The position numbers and the translations under genes are program-made. Shown here in pieces: positions 56,961-64,000 of a stretch of 64,000 bases of DNA. Source of the DNA: Lactiplantibacillus dongliensis (GTDB lineage: Bacteria > Bacillota > Bacilli > Lactobacillales > Lactobacillaceae); NCBI RefSeq assembly GCF_005405105.1, contig NZ_BJDK01000015.1:1-64000 (forward strand), given 5' to 3'. How positions within the stretch are numbered: the first letter of the stretch is position 1; every line of letters begins with the position of its first letter. Under the pieces are notes generated by a model. It did not search any database and was not told the DNA's origin. It worked only from the letters and a program-made list of their open reading frames with translations.

Positions 56961-59294
56961 TTAATTCTTCACTGCAGCTTGGGCCTTGACCCAGGTCTGA
57001 AGCGCTGCAGATTTACTATACAAAAGAGTTTCTTCAGCGGCGATTTGTTGCTCACGCAGCTGATAACTAGGGGCGTGATGTAAATCCGCTTGTTGAGGAT
57101 TCGAAACTCCGTTCATGACACCATCATTTATTTTAACAAATCCGACCTCAAAAAACACCTGTATCATGAAAATAAGCAGATTTCGGTCTAAATGAAGATG
57201 ACCGGCCACCAATGACAATTGATGATGAATGTCGACATCATGGTTAACCGCCACGAACTTAAACAACTTTGCGAACTGTTCCCGCTTCGGCATTCCTGCC
57301 AAATAAATCGATTCCCGCCGATACAAGTATAACGTTAATTGATTTAATGGCAACTGCGCTAACACCTGGGTTAAGTCAGCTAACGTATCTGGACAATCGA
57401 CGATAAAGACCGGTTGATCTTTAGCAACCGTAGCGAGTTCAATACTGGGATCATTGGCCAAGACGGCTTTAGCGTTAGGCTTCATGTAATCGGCCAGCCG
57501 TTGCATCAATTTTTGATGGAAGAACACATACACTCCGGGAGCGCTAAACTGTTGCGCACTCAGGTGTTGGGTCCGGGCATCAATAATTTGACTACCACTA
57601 ACCGCAATATCTTTAACCATCAATTGTGGCTTGGTCTGCCCATTCCAAGTATTAGCACTTAACTCACCAACAACCGTTACTTGCGTCGGACTCGCTTCAA
57701 TGGCTTGAGCGGCAGCACCCATTGAAAAGGCAATCGCATCGACTTGATGTTGACCATCACTCAATTGTAATTTTAAATGCTGCTTATCCGACCCAATGGC
57801 CCGCACTTGCGGCACCGCTGTCGGTTTGAGCTCAAATAATGGCGCGGGATTATCCGTCCCAAATGGGGCTAGTGCCTGCAGTGCCGTCAGCGTGTCTAAT
57901 GACGCATCGGCAATCGCTAACTCGCCATCCAATTGTAAGATTGGTTGGGCGTGCTTTGACAGCTCGACCTTAGTGGCAGCCGTTTCTAGCGCGGTCTTCA
58001 AGGTCTCCAGTTGATCGTGCATCACGGTCAAACCAACTGCCATGTGATGCCCACCAAACGCAACTAAACTATCACGAATCGGATCAATTGCCGCAAACAA
58101 GTTATAGGCTTCAATACTGCGGCCACTACCCTTTAAGCGTCCAGTTTCATCCTCATTCAACACTAAGGTTGGTTTACCGGTAGCTTCCACAATTCGACTG
58201 GCCACAATGCCTAAGACCCCTTCGTGCCAGTTTTTACCAGTAATCACTAAAGTTTGCCGAGCTTGATTATCCGTATCATTGGCTTGATCCAAAGCATTTT
58301 CAGCAATATCACGGACAAGCCCTTGTCGTTTTTCATTCAATTGATTAACTTGGGTGGCCAATTCAGTTGCCCGCGTTTCATCCAAAGTGGTCAATAGTTC
58401 AACACCACTTTGGGCTGATTGTAATCGACCTAGCGCATTCAAGCGGGGCGCAATTCCAAACCCAATACTCGTTGCATCGAGTTTTTCAGGATCTAAGCCG
58501 GCCGCTTTAATCAGCGCCGCTAACCCAGGCCGCGTTGTTTGCTGCAAGACTTTTAAGCCCAGTGTCACTAACGTCCGGTTTTCGCCCGTTAATGACACCA
58601 AGTCGGCCACCGTCCCAATCGCCGCTAGATCTAACAATTCTTCGGGCACTTCTTCTAGTAACGCCGTCGCAACTTTAAAGACTACTCCAGCACCCGAGAG
58701 ATCACCAAAGGGATAATCGCCGTCGGGATGTCGCGGATGTACAATCGCATACGCCTGTGGTAAGGTGGCCGGTAGCTCATGGTGATCCGTAACCACCACA
58801 TCAACCCCTTGTGCTTGTACCGCATCAATCACGGCATTGCCCGCGACTCCGTTATCAACCGTCACAAACAGCTTAGTTCCCGCCGCAATTAGCTTGTCAA
58901 ATGCCGCCTGATTAGGGCCATAGCCGTCTTTAAACCGGTCGGGAATGTAGTAGTTCACGTTAGCCCCAACTTGGTCCAACGTCTCAAACATAATCGCCGT
59001 ACTAGTTAACCCATCGGCATCATAATCCCCATAAATGGTAATCTGATCACCGGCAACAATCGCAGCCTGAATTCGTTCAACGGCGCGCGCCATATCATGC
59101 ATCTTCAGTGGATCATTAAACGGTTGCTGATCAGCCTGTAAAAAGGTCTGAGCTTGGGCTGGCGTTGTGATTCCGCGCGTGATTAACAACTTTGCGACTA
59201 ACGGTGGCACGTTAACCGCCTGCGCCAGGTCATCAATCGCAGCTGGCGTCACGGTCGTCTCTGGAGTCATCCACTTCTTCTTAGCTGCTAGCAT
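56961..59294 (-). CDS. recJ: RecJ, single-stranded-DNA-specific 5'-3' exonuclease
   Basis: 777 residues. The DHH phosphoesterase motifs are visible: Y-G-D-Y-D-A-D-G-L-T-S near 80, V-T-D-H-H-E-L-P near 165, and the G-A-G-V-V-F-K motif. The DHHA1 domain (I-T-G-K-N-W-H-E-G-V-L-G-I-V-A-S-R), an OB fold and the extra C-terminal domain of Firmicutes RecJ follow. It acts in RecF-pathway recombination and mismatch repair. First gene of recJ-apt. The ATG has GGAAGGAT upstream. Confidence 0.97.
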   Translation of the reverse strand: MLAAKKKWMTPETTVTPAAIDDLAQAVNVPPLVAKLLITRGITTPAQAQTFLQADQQPFNDPLKMHDMARAVERIQAAIVAGDQITIYGDYDADGLTSTAIMFETLDQVGANVNYYIPDRFKDGYGPNQAAFDKLIAAGTKLFVTVDNGVAGNAVIDAVQAQGVDVVVTDHHELPATLPQAYAIVHPRHPDGDYPFGDLSGAGVVFKVATALLEEVPEELLDLAAIGTVADLVSLTGENRTLVTLGLKVLQQTTRPGLAALIKAAGLDPEKLDATSIGFGIAPRLNALGRLQSAQSGVELLTTLDETRATELATQVNQLNEKRQGLVRDIAENALDQANDTDNQARQTLVITGKNWHEGVLGIVASRIVEATGKPTLVLNEDETGRLKGSGRSIEAYNLFAAIDPIRDSLVAFGGHHMAVGLTVMHDQLETLKTALETAATKVELSKHAQPILQLDGELAIADASLDTLTALQALAPFGTDNPAPLFELKPTAVPQVRAIGSDKQHLKLQLSDGQHQVDAIAFSMGAAAQAIEASPTQVTVVGELSANTWNGQTKPQLMVKDIAVSGSQIIDARTQHLSAQQFSAPGVYVFFHQKLMQRLADYMKPNAKAVLANDPSIELATVAKDQPVFIVDCPDTLADLTQVLAQLPLNQLTLYLYRRESIYLAGMPKREQFAKLFKFVAVNHDVDIHHQLSLVAGHLHLDRNLLIFMIQVFFEVGFVKINDGVMNGVSNPQQADLHHAPSYQLREQQIAAEETLLYSKSAALQTWVKAQAAVKN

Positions 59295-59322
59295 GGCATC
59301 CTTCCTTTCAAATACAATTTAG

Positions 59323-59667
59323 TTACTTGGTTACAGTCGGTTGCGCACGCTTATCACGAGTTTGCTTTCCTTGATTATTCAATCGTAAACTCAAGCTTTT
59401 ATTTTCAGCCGTTAATTTATCGATTTGAGCCTGTGCTTCAGCCATCGCCTGCTTATGTTCATTATTTGTCTTAACTGAGTTAAAGGTTGCCATCAAAACT
59501 GCGATTGCGACCCCCAGAATCAATGTCATCACGATGACTAAGATTAATGGCCAATGCACTGTAGTAAACCCAAAGCTGACTTCAACTGGATTAATATTCA
59601 TAATTGCAAATATCACAATAATCAAAACAATCACTAACGCACTGACTAACCGCCATTGATTTTTCAT
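59323..59667 (-). CDS. LapA-domain (DUF1049) membrane protein
   Basis: 114 residues with two membrane helices (about 7-26 and 39-62). The N-I-N-P-V-E-V-S-F-G-F loop between them is typical of the LapA (DUF1049) domain. A cytoplasmic coiled coil (about 70-102) and a basic tail follow. In Gram-negative relatives LapA acts in lipopolysaccharide assembly; here, without LPS, the role is unknown. It is between rnz/SDR and recJ in the same direction. Confidence 0.88.
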   Translation of the reverse strand: MKNQWRLVSALVIVLIIVIFAIMNINPVEVSFGFTTVHWPLILVIVMTLILGVAIAVLMATFNSVKTNNEHKQAMAEAQAQIDKLTAENKSLSLRLNNQGKQTRDKRAQPTVTK

Positions 59668-59681
59668 TTCTAAACGACCCC

Positions 59682-60473
59682 CTATTTAAAATTAAAAACT
59701 GAACCAGCCAACCAGTCACCTAGCTTAGGTGCCAATTGATACCCTAGATTAGCAGCGCCCATCACCCAGGGCGCATTGATTTCACGGCGATGGCGACCAA
59801 GCCGCCGGACAATTTGGGCCGCAAATTTCACTGGATTTAAGGCGAGCCACGCCACCGAATCTAAATAATGTCCCGTGGGATCGGCGGTTTTGAAGAAATC
59901 TGTCTGGATAGGCCCTGGATTAACCGTTAACACATTGATCCCCGCTGGCCGTAATTCCAGTCGTAACGCATTATCATAAGCGATTAAAGCCGCCTTAGTC
60001 GCCGCATAAACTGCGGATTTTGGTGTCGCAATTTTGCCTGCAATCGAGGCCACATTCACAATCTCACCATGCTGGGCTTTAACCATTCGCTGAGCGGCCA
60101 ATTGACTGACATACATGACACCGAGCGTATTAACCCGCAGCATCCGCGCCATCATCACATGATCCATCTCGATGGCCGGGACTAAATAACCAAATCCCGC
60201 CGCATTAATCACGGTATCCAAGTGGTCAAACAGCTCATCAATCGTCGCAAACACCTGATCAACCGCACTCACTGAACTAATATCAGCCGTTAAAGCCACG
60301 GCTTGTGTCTGCGATAACAACCGACATTGATCAGCAACTTTGACTAACCGATCGTGGCGCCGCGCCACTAGCACGACCTGGGCGCCTTGAGCAGCCACCG
60401 CCAGGGCTAATTGCTCCCCTAAACCGCTCGAAGCCCCCGTTACTAAAACGACTTTTCCTGTTAAAGCTGTCAT
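59682..60473 (-). CDS. Short-chain dehydrogenase/reductase
   Basis: About 263 residues, classical SDR. NAD(P)-binding G-A-S-S-G-L-G near the N-terminus, N-A-A-G-F-G, catalytic Ser in N-V-A-S-I-A-G, and Y-A-A-T-K (Tyr-x3-Lys). The R-R-H at the end of strand beta-2 (V-A-R-R-H) favours NADP. The substrate is unknown; DltE-type SDRs of Bacillus have a similar layout but no link is claimed. It follows rnz directly; ATG at 60473 has AGTAGGTG before it, whereas the GTG at 60482 next to the rnz stop has none. Confidence 0.88.
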   Translation of the reverse strand: MTALTGKVVLVTGASSGLGEQLALAVAAQGAQVVLVARRHDRLVKVADQCRLLSQTQAVALTADISSVSAVDQVFATIDELFDHLDTVINAAGFGYLVPAIEMDHVMMARMLRVNTLGVMYVSQLAAQRMVKAQHGEIVNVASIAGKIATPKSAVYAATKAALIAYDNALRLELRPAGINVLTVNPGPIQTDFFKTADPTGHYLDSVAWLALNPVKFAAQIVRRLGRHRREINAPWVMGAANLGYQLAPKLGDWLAGSVFNFK

Positions 60474-60482
60474 TTTTGTCAC

Positions 60483-61412
60483 CTACTTTTGAATGGGCAC
60501 TTCAATCAGATCAAAATCCCGGACCACTTTCGTATTCGGAAAGACCTGTTGCGCTTGCTTTTGTAATTCTTTCGATAATTTACCGGTATACCGCGCCGAA
60601 ATATGGGTCAATAATAATTGATGCACCCCGGCCTTTTTAGCAACTTGGGCCGCTTGGGTACTCGTTGAATGGTAGTAATTATGGGCTAGCTTGCCTTCAT
60701 CTTTACCGAATGTACTTTCATGCACCAAGACATCCGCATGCTGAGCTAAACTAACTGCATTCGGCGTCTGCCGCGTATCACCTAAAATCGTGACGATGCG
60801 ACCAGCTTGGGGCGCTCCTAAGAAGTCCTGCCCATTAATCGTACGACCATCTGGTAACGTCACCGTTTGACCTGCCTTTAATTGACCATAAAGCGGACCA
60901 CTTGGAATATTTAACGCTTTTAGCTTATCAGCCTGCAATTCGCCAGGATGAGCCGCTTCTTCTACACGATAACCGAAAGTTTCAATCCGGTGTTCCAGAC
61001 GTTGGCAAGATACTTTGAACGTTGCATCTTCAAAGATGACCCCATCGCCACTAAGTTCTTCAAATCGTAATGGATAGGATAAGCGCGTCCCGGAAACCCG
61101 CATCGCAGTCATAACAAAGTCCCGAATACCTTTGGGACCATAGACCGTCAACGGTTCATCGCCGCCCTGAAACGAGCGCGAACTTAAAAAGCCCGGCAAC
61201 CCAAAAATATGATCACCATGCAAATGGGTAATGAAAATTTTCGTAATTTTGCGTGGTTTAAGCGTCGTCCGTAAGATTTGATGCTGCGTCCCTTCACCCA
61301 CATCAAAGAGCCAAACTTCATTGCGTTCATCTAAGAGTCGTAATGCCGTACTTGTGACATTGCGAAATTTACCCGGTGAACCGGCACCGGTACCTAAAAA
61401 TTCTAATTGCAT
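60483..61412 (-). CDS. rnz: Ribonuclease Z
   Basis: 309 residues of the metallo-beta-lactamase type. The metal motif is T-H-L-H-G-D-H (62-68), with further ligands in the H-R-I-E-T-F-G-Y exosite region, L-G-D-T-R and L-T-H-I-S-A-R. It trims tRNA 3' ends when CCA is not encoded, as for the tRNA-Ser in this window. Promoter TTGTTA-17-TAAAAT lies upstream. Confidence 0.97.
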   Translation of the reverse strand: MQLEFLGTGAGSPGKFRNVTSTALRLLDERNEVWLFDVGEGTQHQILRTTLKPRKITKIFITHLHGDHIFGLPGFLSSRSFQGGDEPLTVYGPKGIRDFVMTAMRVSGTRLSYPLRFEELSGDGVIFEDATFKVSCQRLEHRIETFGYRVEEAAHPGELQADKLKALNIPSGPLYGQLKAGQTVTLPDGRTINGQDFLGAPQAGRIVTILGDTRQTPNAVSLAQHADVLVHESTFGKDEGKLAHNYYHSTSTQAAQVAKKAGVHQLLLTHISARYTGKLSKELQKQAQQVFPNTKVVRDFDLIEVPIQK

Positions 61413-61448
61413 CGTTATGTTCGTCCTTATCTGTACAGTCTGCTAATT

Positions 61449-61477
61449 ATTTTACCGAAGACGGCGATAATTAACAA
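61449..61477 (-). promoter_or_regulatory. rnz promoter
   Basis: Reverse strand: TTGTTA (61472-61477), 17-bp spacer, TAAAAT (61449-61454). Confidence 0.6.
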
Positions 61478-61487
61478 CGATTAGTCT

Positions 61488-61515
61488 TTGTATTCTTCCT
61501 TTAATATTGTATCAT
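61488..61515 (+). promoter_or_regulatory. Promoter of the 61558 gene
   Basis: TTGTAT (61488-61493), 16-bp spacer, TATCAT (61510-61515), back to back with the rnz promoter. Confidence 0.5.
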
Positions 61516-61557
61516 TTAAGCTGAAGAAAGTTTGTAACTATTTAGTGAGGTAAGCAA

Positions 61558-61836
61558 ATGCGTTTAATTGATTTCAAACTCTCAACCGCTGATCTAATCC
61601 AACAATTACCGCTCTACTGGGAAACGAAGGGCCAATTGTCACCCGTCACCGACTTGCGGCTGTCGAATCAGCAACTTTTACTCGTGACCACGGCGCAGGG
61701 CACGCCCATGACGCTTGATCAGTTAAACGCCCGCACCCGGCAAGTAAGCGGGGCCACGCCGCTGCTAATCGCGGCCACACCACCGGTCCCCTTATTCGGC
61801 TATCGGCTCAGCGACCAGCGCTTACTATTAGGATAA
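61558..61836 (+). CDS. Small protein of unknown function
   Basis: 92 residues, no signal or membrane segment. It is Leu/Gln/Thr-rich, beginning M-R-L-I-D-F-K-L-S-T-A-D and ending Y-R-L-S-D-Q-R-L-L-L-G; a beta-rich fold is likely. No family recognised. GTGAGGTAA precedes the ATG and a promoter is present. The lipoprotein gene follows 22 bp later on the same strand, so the two may be co-expressed. Confidence 0.7.
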   Translation: MRLIDFKLSTADLIQQLPLYWETKGQLSPVTDLRLSNQQLLLVTTAQGTPMTLDQLNARTRQVSGATPLLIAATPPVPLFGYRLSDQRLLLG

Positions 61837-61858
61837 CCTCAGTTCAAAAGGAGTTCTT

Positions 61859-62629
61859 ATGTTGTTAAAACGATCAATCTTCGGTAGCTTACTGCTCATC
61901 AGCGGCCTACTCTTAAGCGGCTGTACAGCTAAGTCCACCCCTAGCTATCACAAAACGGCGGCCCAATTTGAAAGTGAATCTGCGACTTCAAAAAAGGTGC
62001 CCAAAGATAAAACGGCCAAAGCTAGTTCCGTTAAAGCCAGCAGTTCAACCAAGACCAAGTTAAAATCATTTAAAGTACCCCAAAAAGCGCAACATGATAA
62101 AAATTACATCAAAAGCGGTCAGCTGACGAAAGCTAAACAATATACTTATGACCAAGCCGGCACCAAAGTCAGTCTCACGGAAGTCAAACCAACCACCAAA
62201 ACGGTCACTAACGGCCAAGTGCGCTTTAAATTCACTCAGATTCGTGTCTTAAAAAACCAGCCAGCCACTAAGACGGCCCTTAAGATGGCCAACCAAGCCT
62301 TGAATACCGATCAGATTAAAGGGACTTATTATACGTTGCAACTTAAATACACCGTTACTAATCATCGTAACGCCACCGTTAACATTGACGGCATCACCGC
62401 CCTTAAAACAGATCAGGGTCAGACTTTGACACCTGCCACCCAGATGTATGATTCCGGTGCGGGTACCCAGCTAACTAAAGACGGTCATAAAAATCGGTTT
62501 ACCATGGCTTTAGTGACCAGTGCCCCTACCAAAATTAAGCATGTCGATGTCATTTTGGGTGGTATCTTCACACCAAGTGGCAAAACTTTAGCCAAAGCCA
62601 GTGCTTTTCAAACGTTGACACTAAACTGA
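61859..62629 (+). CDS. Lipoprotein with DUF5067/DUF4352-like domain
   Basis: 256 residues. The lipobox L-L-S-G-C gives the lipidated Cys at residue 22. A Lys/Ser/Ala-rich disordered linker (25-95) is followed by a beta-sandwich domain (about 105-256) with Y-T-L-Q-L-K-Y-T-V-T-N-H-R-N-A-T-V. This pattern is shared by telokin-like DUF4352/DUF5067 lipoproteins. Role unknown. AAAGGAG ribosome site about 7 nt before the ATG. Codon use is like the neighbours. Confidence 0.85.
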   Translation: MLLKRSIFGSLLLISGLLLSGCTAKSTPSYHKTAAQFESESATSKKVPKDKTAKASSVKASSSTKTKLKSFKVPQKAQHDKNYIKSGQLTKAKQYTYDQAGTKVSLTEVKPTTKTVTNGQVRFKFTQIRVLKNQPATKTALKMANQALNTDQIKGTYYTLQLKYTVTNHRNATVNIDGITALKTDQGQTLTPATQMYDSGAGTQLTKDGHKNRFTMALVTSAPTKIKHVDVILGGIFTPSGKTLAKASAFQTLTLN

Positions 62630-62667
62630 TACCAAACACCCTCAGACCTAACAACTAGTCACACGCT

Positions 62668-62697
62668 TAACGCCGCCAGTCACTCGGGGGCGTTTTT
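62668..62697 (+). terminator. Terminator after the lipoprotein gene
   Basis: AACGCC pairs with GGCGTT across a 13-nt loop; a short T run follows. Confidence 0.6.
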
Positions 62698-62771
62698 GGC
62701 GTTCACTTTAGTTGTATTCGTTTTCACAGCCGAGTAAACTAAGGACATTACTTTTTATGGAGGTTTTACTA

Positions 62772-63236
62772 ATGCCCGCAATAATCCCAAGTCTATGGTT
62801 CTCCCAAAACAACTGTGAAGAAGCTATCCATTATTACTTAGAGGTCTTCCCTAACTCTGAGCTCGAAAGCATGACCTTTTATCCGGATGAGTCCCTGGAT
62901 AACCACTTCGTTGGTATGCACGGCCGGGTCTTAACCGCGGTGTTCACCTTGGATGGCCACCGCTTTACCGCGTTAGATGGCGGACCCAGCTTTACTTTTA
63001 ATGAAGCCGTCTCATTCACTATCGAATGTGCTGACCAAGCTGAGATCGATTACTACTGGGAAAAGTTATCGCACGTTCCAGACGCGGAACAGTGCGGCTG
63101 GGCCAAAGATCAGTTTGGCCTATCTTGGCAGATTGTTCCCCAAGCCATCGCCTCGCTGACTGAGACACCCGCGCAGATCCAAGCACTGATGAAAATGAAA
63201 AAGATCGATATTGCCACATTAATGGCTGCTCGTTAG
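62772..63236 (+). CDS. VOC family protein (PhnB-like)
   Basis: 154 residues from the ATG at 62772 (TGGAGG 8 nt upstream; the frame runs 20 codons further up without support). The VOC/PhnB-type pattern is P-S-L-W-F-x-x-N-C-E-E-A-I-x-Y-Y at the start, then D-G-H-R-F-x-A-L-D-G-G-P and A-E-Q-C-G-W-A-K-D-Q-F-G-L-S-W-Q-I-V-P. This is the '3-demethylubiquinone methyltransferase-like' annotation group; it is not a methyltransferase and the substrate is unknown. Convergent with obgE. Confidence 0.88.
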   Translation: MPAIIPSLWFSQNNCEEAIHYYLEVFPNSELESMTFYPDESLDNHFVGMHGRVLTAVFTLDGHRFTALDGGPSFTFNEAVSFTIECADQAEIDYYWEKLSHVPDAEQCGWAKDQFGLSWQIVPQAIASLTETPAQIQALMKMKKIDIATLMAAR

Positions 63237-63240
63237 CGCC

Positions 63241-63285
63241 AAAAAAGCCGGTTCAACAGTTTTAACACTGCTAAACCGGCTTTTA
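63241..63285. terminator. Bidirectional terminator between the VOC gene and obgE
   Basis: AAAAAAGCCGGTT and AACCGGCTTTT arms with inner AG/CT pairing; genes are convergent. Confidence 0.9.
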
Positions 63286-63295
63286 CTTAATGCTT

Positions 63296-64000
63296 TTAGT
63301 CCATAAATTGAAAAGAATAATCTAAGATTTGAATCGTATCATCGTTCTTCGCACCCTCAGCACGTAAGGCATCATCAACCCCCATGCCCCGAATTTGACG
63401 GGCAAAACGCATAATACTTTCTTCATGATCCAAGTTCGTCATCTTGAATAAACGTTCCAGCTTTTCACCCGACAAGACGAACAACCCTGGTTCCGGATTA
63501 TCCACTGTAAAGTCAGGATTAGTGGCCGTCGTGTAGTCACGATGCTCAACATCATCAACACCCTTAATTGGGAATTGCGGTGTCGTATCGAGTAGATCCG
63601 CCGTTTGCGCCAGCAAGGCTTTAATCCCTTGTTGCGTAATCGATGAGATCGGATAGATCTTTGGCGTTTCCGCTAAGGTCTGGTCAGTCTTTAACTTGGC
63701 TTCAAATTTAGCCAGGTTATCGGCTGAATCTGGCATATCCATCTTAGTAGCGACTACGATTTGTGGTCGCTTCAATAAGTCGGGATCATAGCTAGTCAAT
63801 TCATGATTGATTTTCAAATAATCTTCAAAGGGATCATTTTCTTCAACGCCACTCATATCAATCAGATGCAAGATAACCCGTGTCCGTTCGATATGCCGTA
63901 AGAATTGAATCCCAAGACCGACCCCGTTGGCCGCCCCTTCAATCAATCCAGGTAAGTCTGCCATGACGAAATCACGCCCGTCATCTAAGCGGACCATCCC
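63296..64000 (-). CDS. obgE: Obg GTPase, 3' part (runs off the window)
   Basis: The last 235 or so codons are in the window; the N-terminal Obg domain and G1 loop are beyond 64000. Visible are G3 D-L-P-G-L-I-E-G-A, G4 T-K-M-D, a G5-like I-S-S-I, and the C-terminal OCT domain (about the last 75 residues). Obg acts in 50S assembly and the stringent response. The Met at 63997 is internal, not the start: the frame continues to the window edge. Confidence 0.95.
   Translation of the reverse strand, partial: GMVRLDDGRDFVMADLPGLIEGAANGVGLGIQFLRHIERTRVILHLIDMSGVEENDPFEDYLKINHELTSYDPDLLKRPQIVVATKMDMPDSADNLAKFEAKLKTDQTLAETPKIYPISSITQQGIKALLAQTADLLDTTPQFPIKGVDDVEHRDYTTATNPDFTVDNPEPGLFVLSGEKLERLFKMTNLDHEESIMRFARQIRGMGVDDALRAEGAKNDDTIQILDYSFQFMD

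Overview
The window reads as the chromosome of a low-to-moderate GC lactic acid bacterium, most likely a Lactiplantibacillus (L. plantarum group) species. The evidence is a dlt operon led by a DltE-type serine hydrolase plus dltX, a 332-aa D-lactate dehydrogenase, a mevalonate-pathway HMG-CoA synthase, MucBP/LPXTG surface protein architecture, an Asn/Ser-rich IF2 N-terminus and Gram-positive gene orders (hrcA-grpE-dnaK-dnaJ; rimP-nusA-ylxR-ylxQ-infB-rbfA-truB-ribF; rpsB-tsf-pyrH-frr-uppS-cdsA-rseP-proS-polC). The species is not fixed from sequence alone.

Layout. 1-1.8 kb: a broken secreted-nuclease end, a small secreted Cys/His protein, a zinc-ribbon/DUF805 membrane protein and a decayed reverse-strand gene. 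1.8-9.5 kb: lepA, then the teichoic-acid D-alanylation operon dltE-dltX-dltA-dltB-dltC-dltD. 9.9-14.9 kb: the HrcA/CIRCE heat-shock operon. 14.9-17.7 kb: truB-ribF with acetolactate decarboxylase directly behind ribF. 17.9-36.2 kb: two long reverse-strand blocks for translation, transcription, replication and envelope lipid synthesis (rimP to rbfA; polC and proS; rseP to rpsB). 36.2-44.6 kb: a HAD phosphatase, a heterodimeric ABC exporter, ldhD, tRNA/rRNA-type modification genes, plsC and yneF. 44.3-45.4 kb: a divergent DUF896/lexA pair around an SOS box. 45.4-56.3 kb is the accessory part: DNA alkylation repair, GH25 muramidase, mvaS, a large MucBP adhesin, an orphan EIIA(Glc)-like protein, a lipoprotein in AT-rich DNA, tRNA-Ser(CGA) and a small membrane protein behind a 12-codon leader ORF. 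56.4-64 kb: apt, recJ, lapA, a short-chain dehydrogenase, rnz, two small unknowns, a VOC protein and the 3' part of obgE.

Most of the window is ordinary housekeeping. No CRISPR array, prophage, insertion sequence or recognisable defence system was seen. The points most worth a second look are regulatory or small: a terminator-like hairpin with an overlapping palindrome between the rimP promoter and rimP; a large palindrome upstream of proS; a translationally coupled 12-residue leader ORF (55938-55976); an orphan Shine-Dalgarno and operator-like repeats upstream of dlt; an overlapping EIIA/micro-ORF pair; and a gene relic between 1428 and 1768. Start codons were moved from the longest ORF where a Shine-Dalgarno sequence or family length argued for it, and each case is stated.
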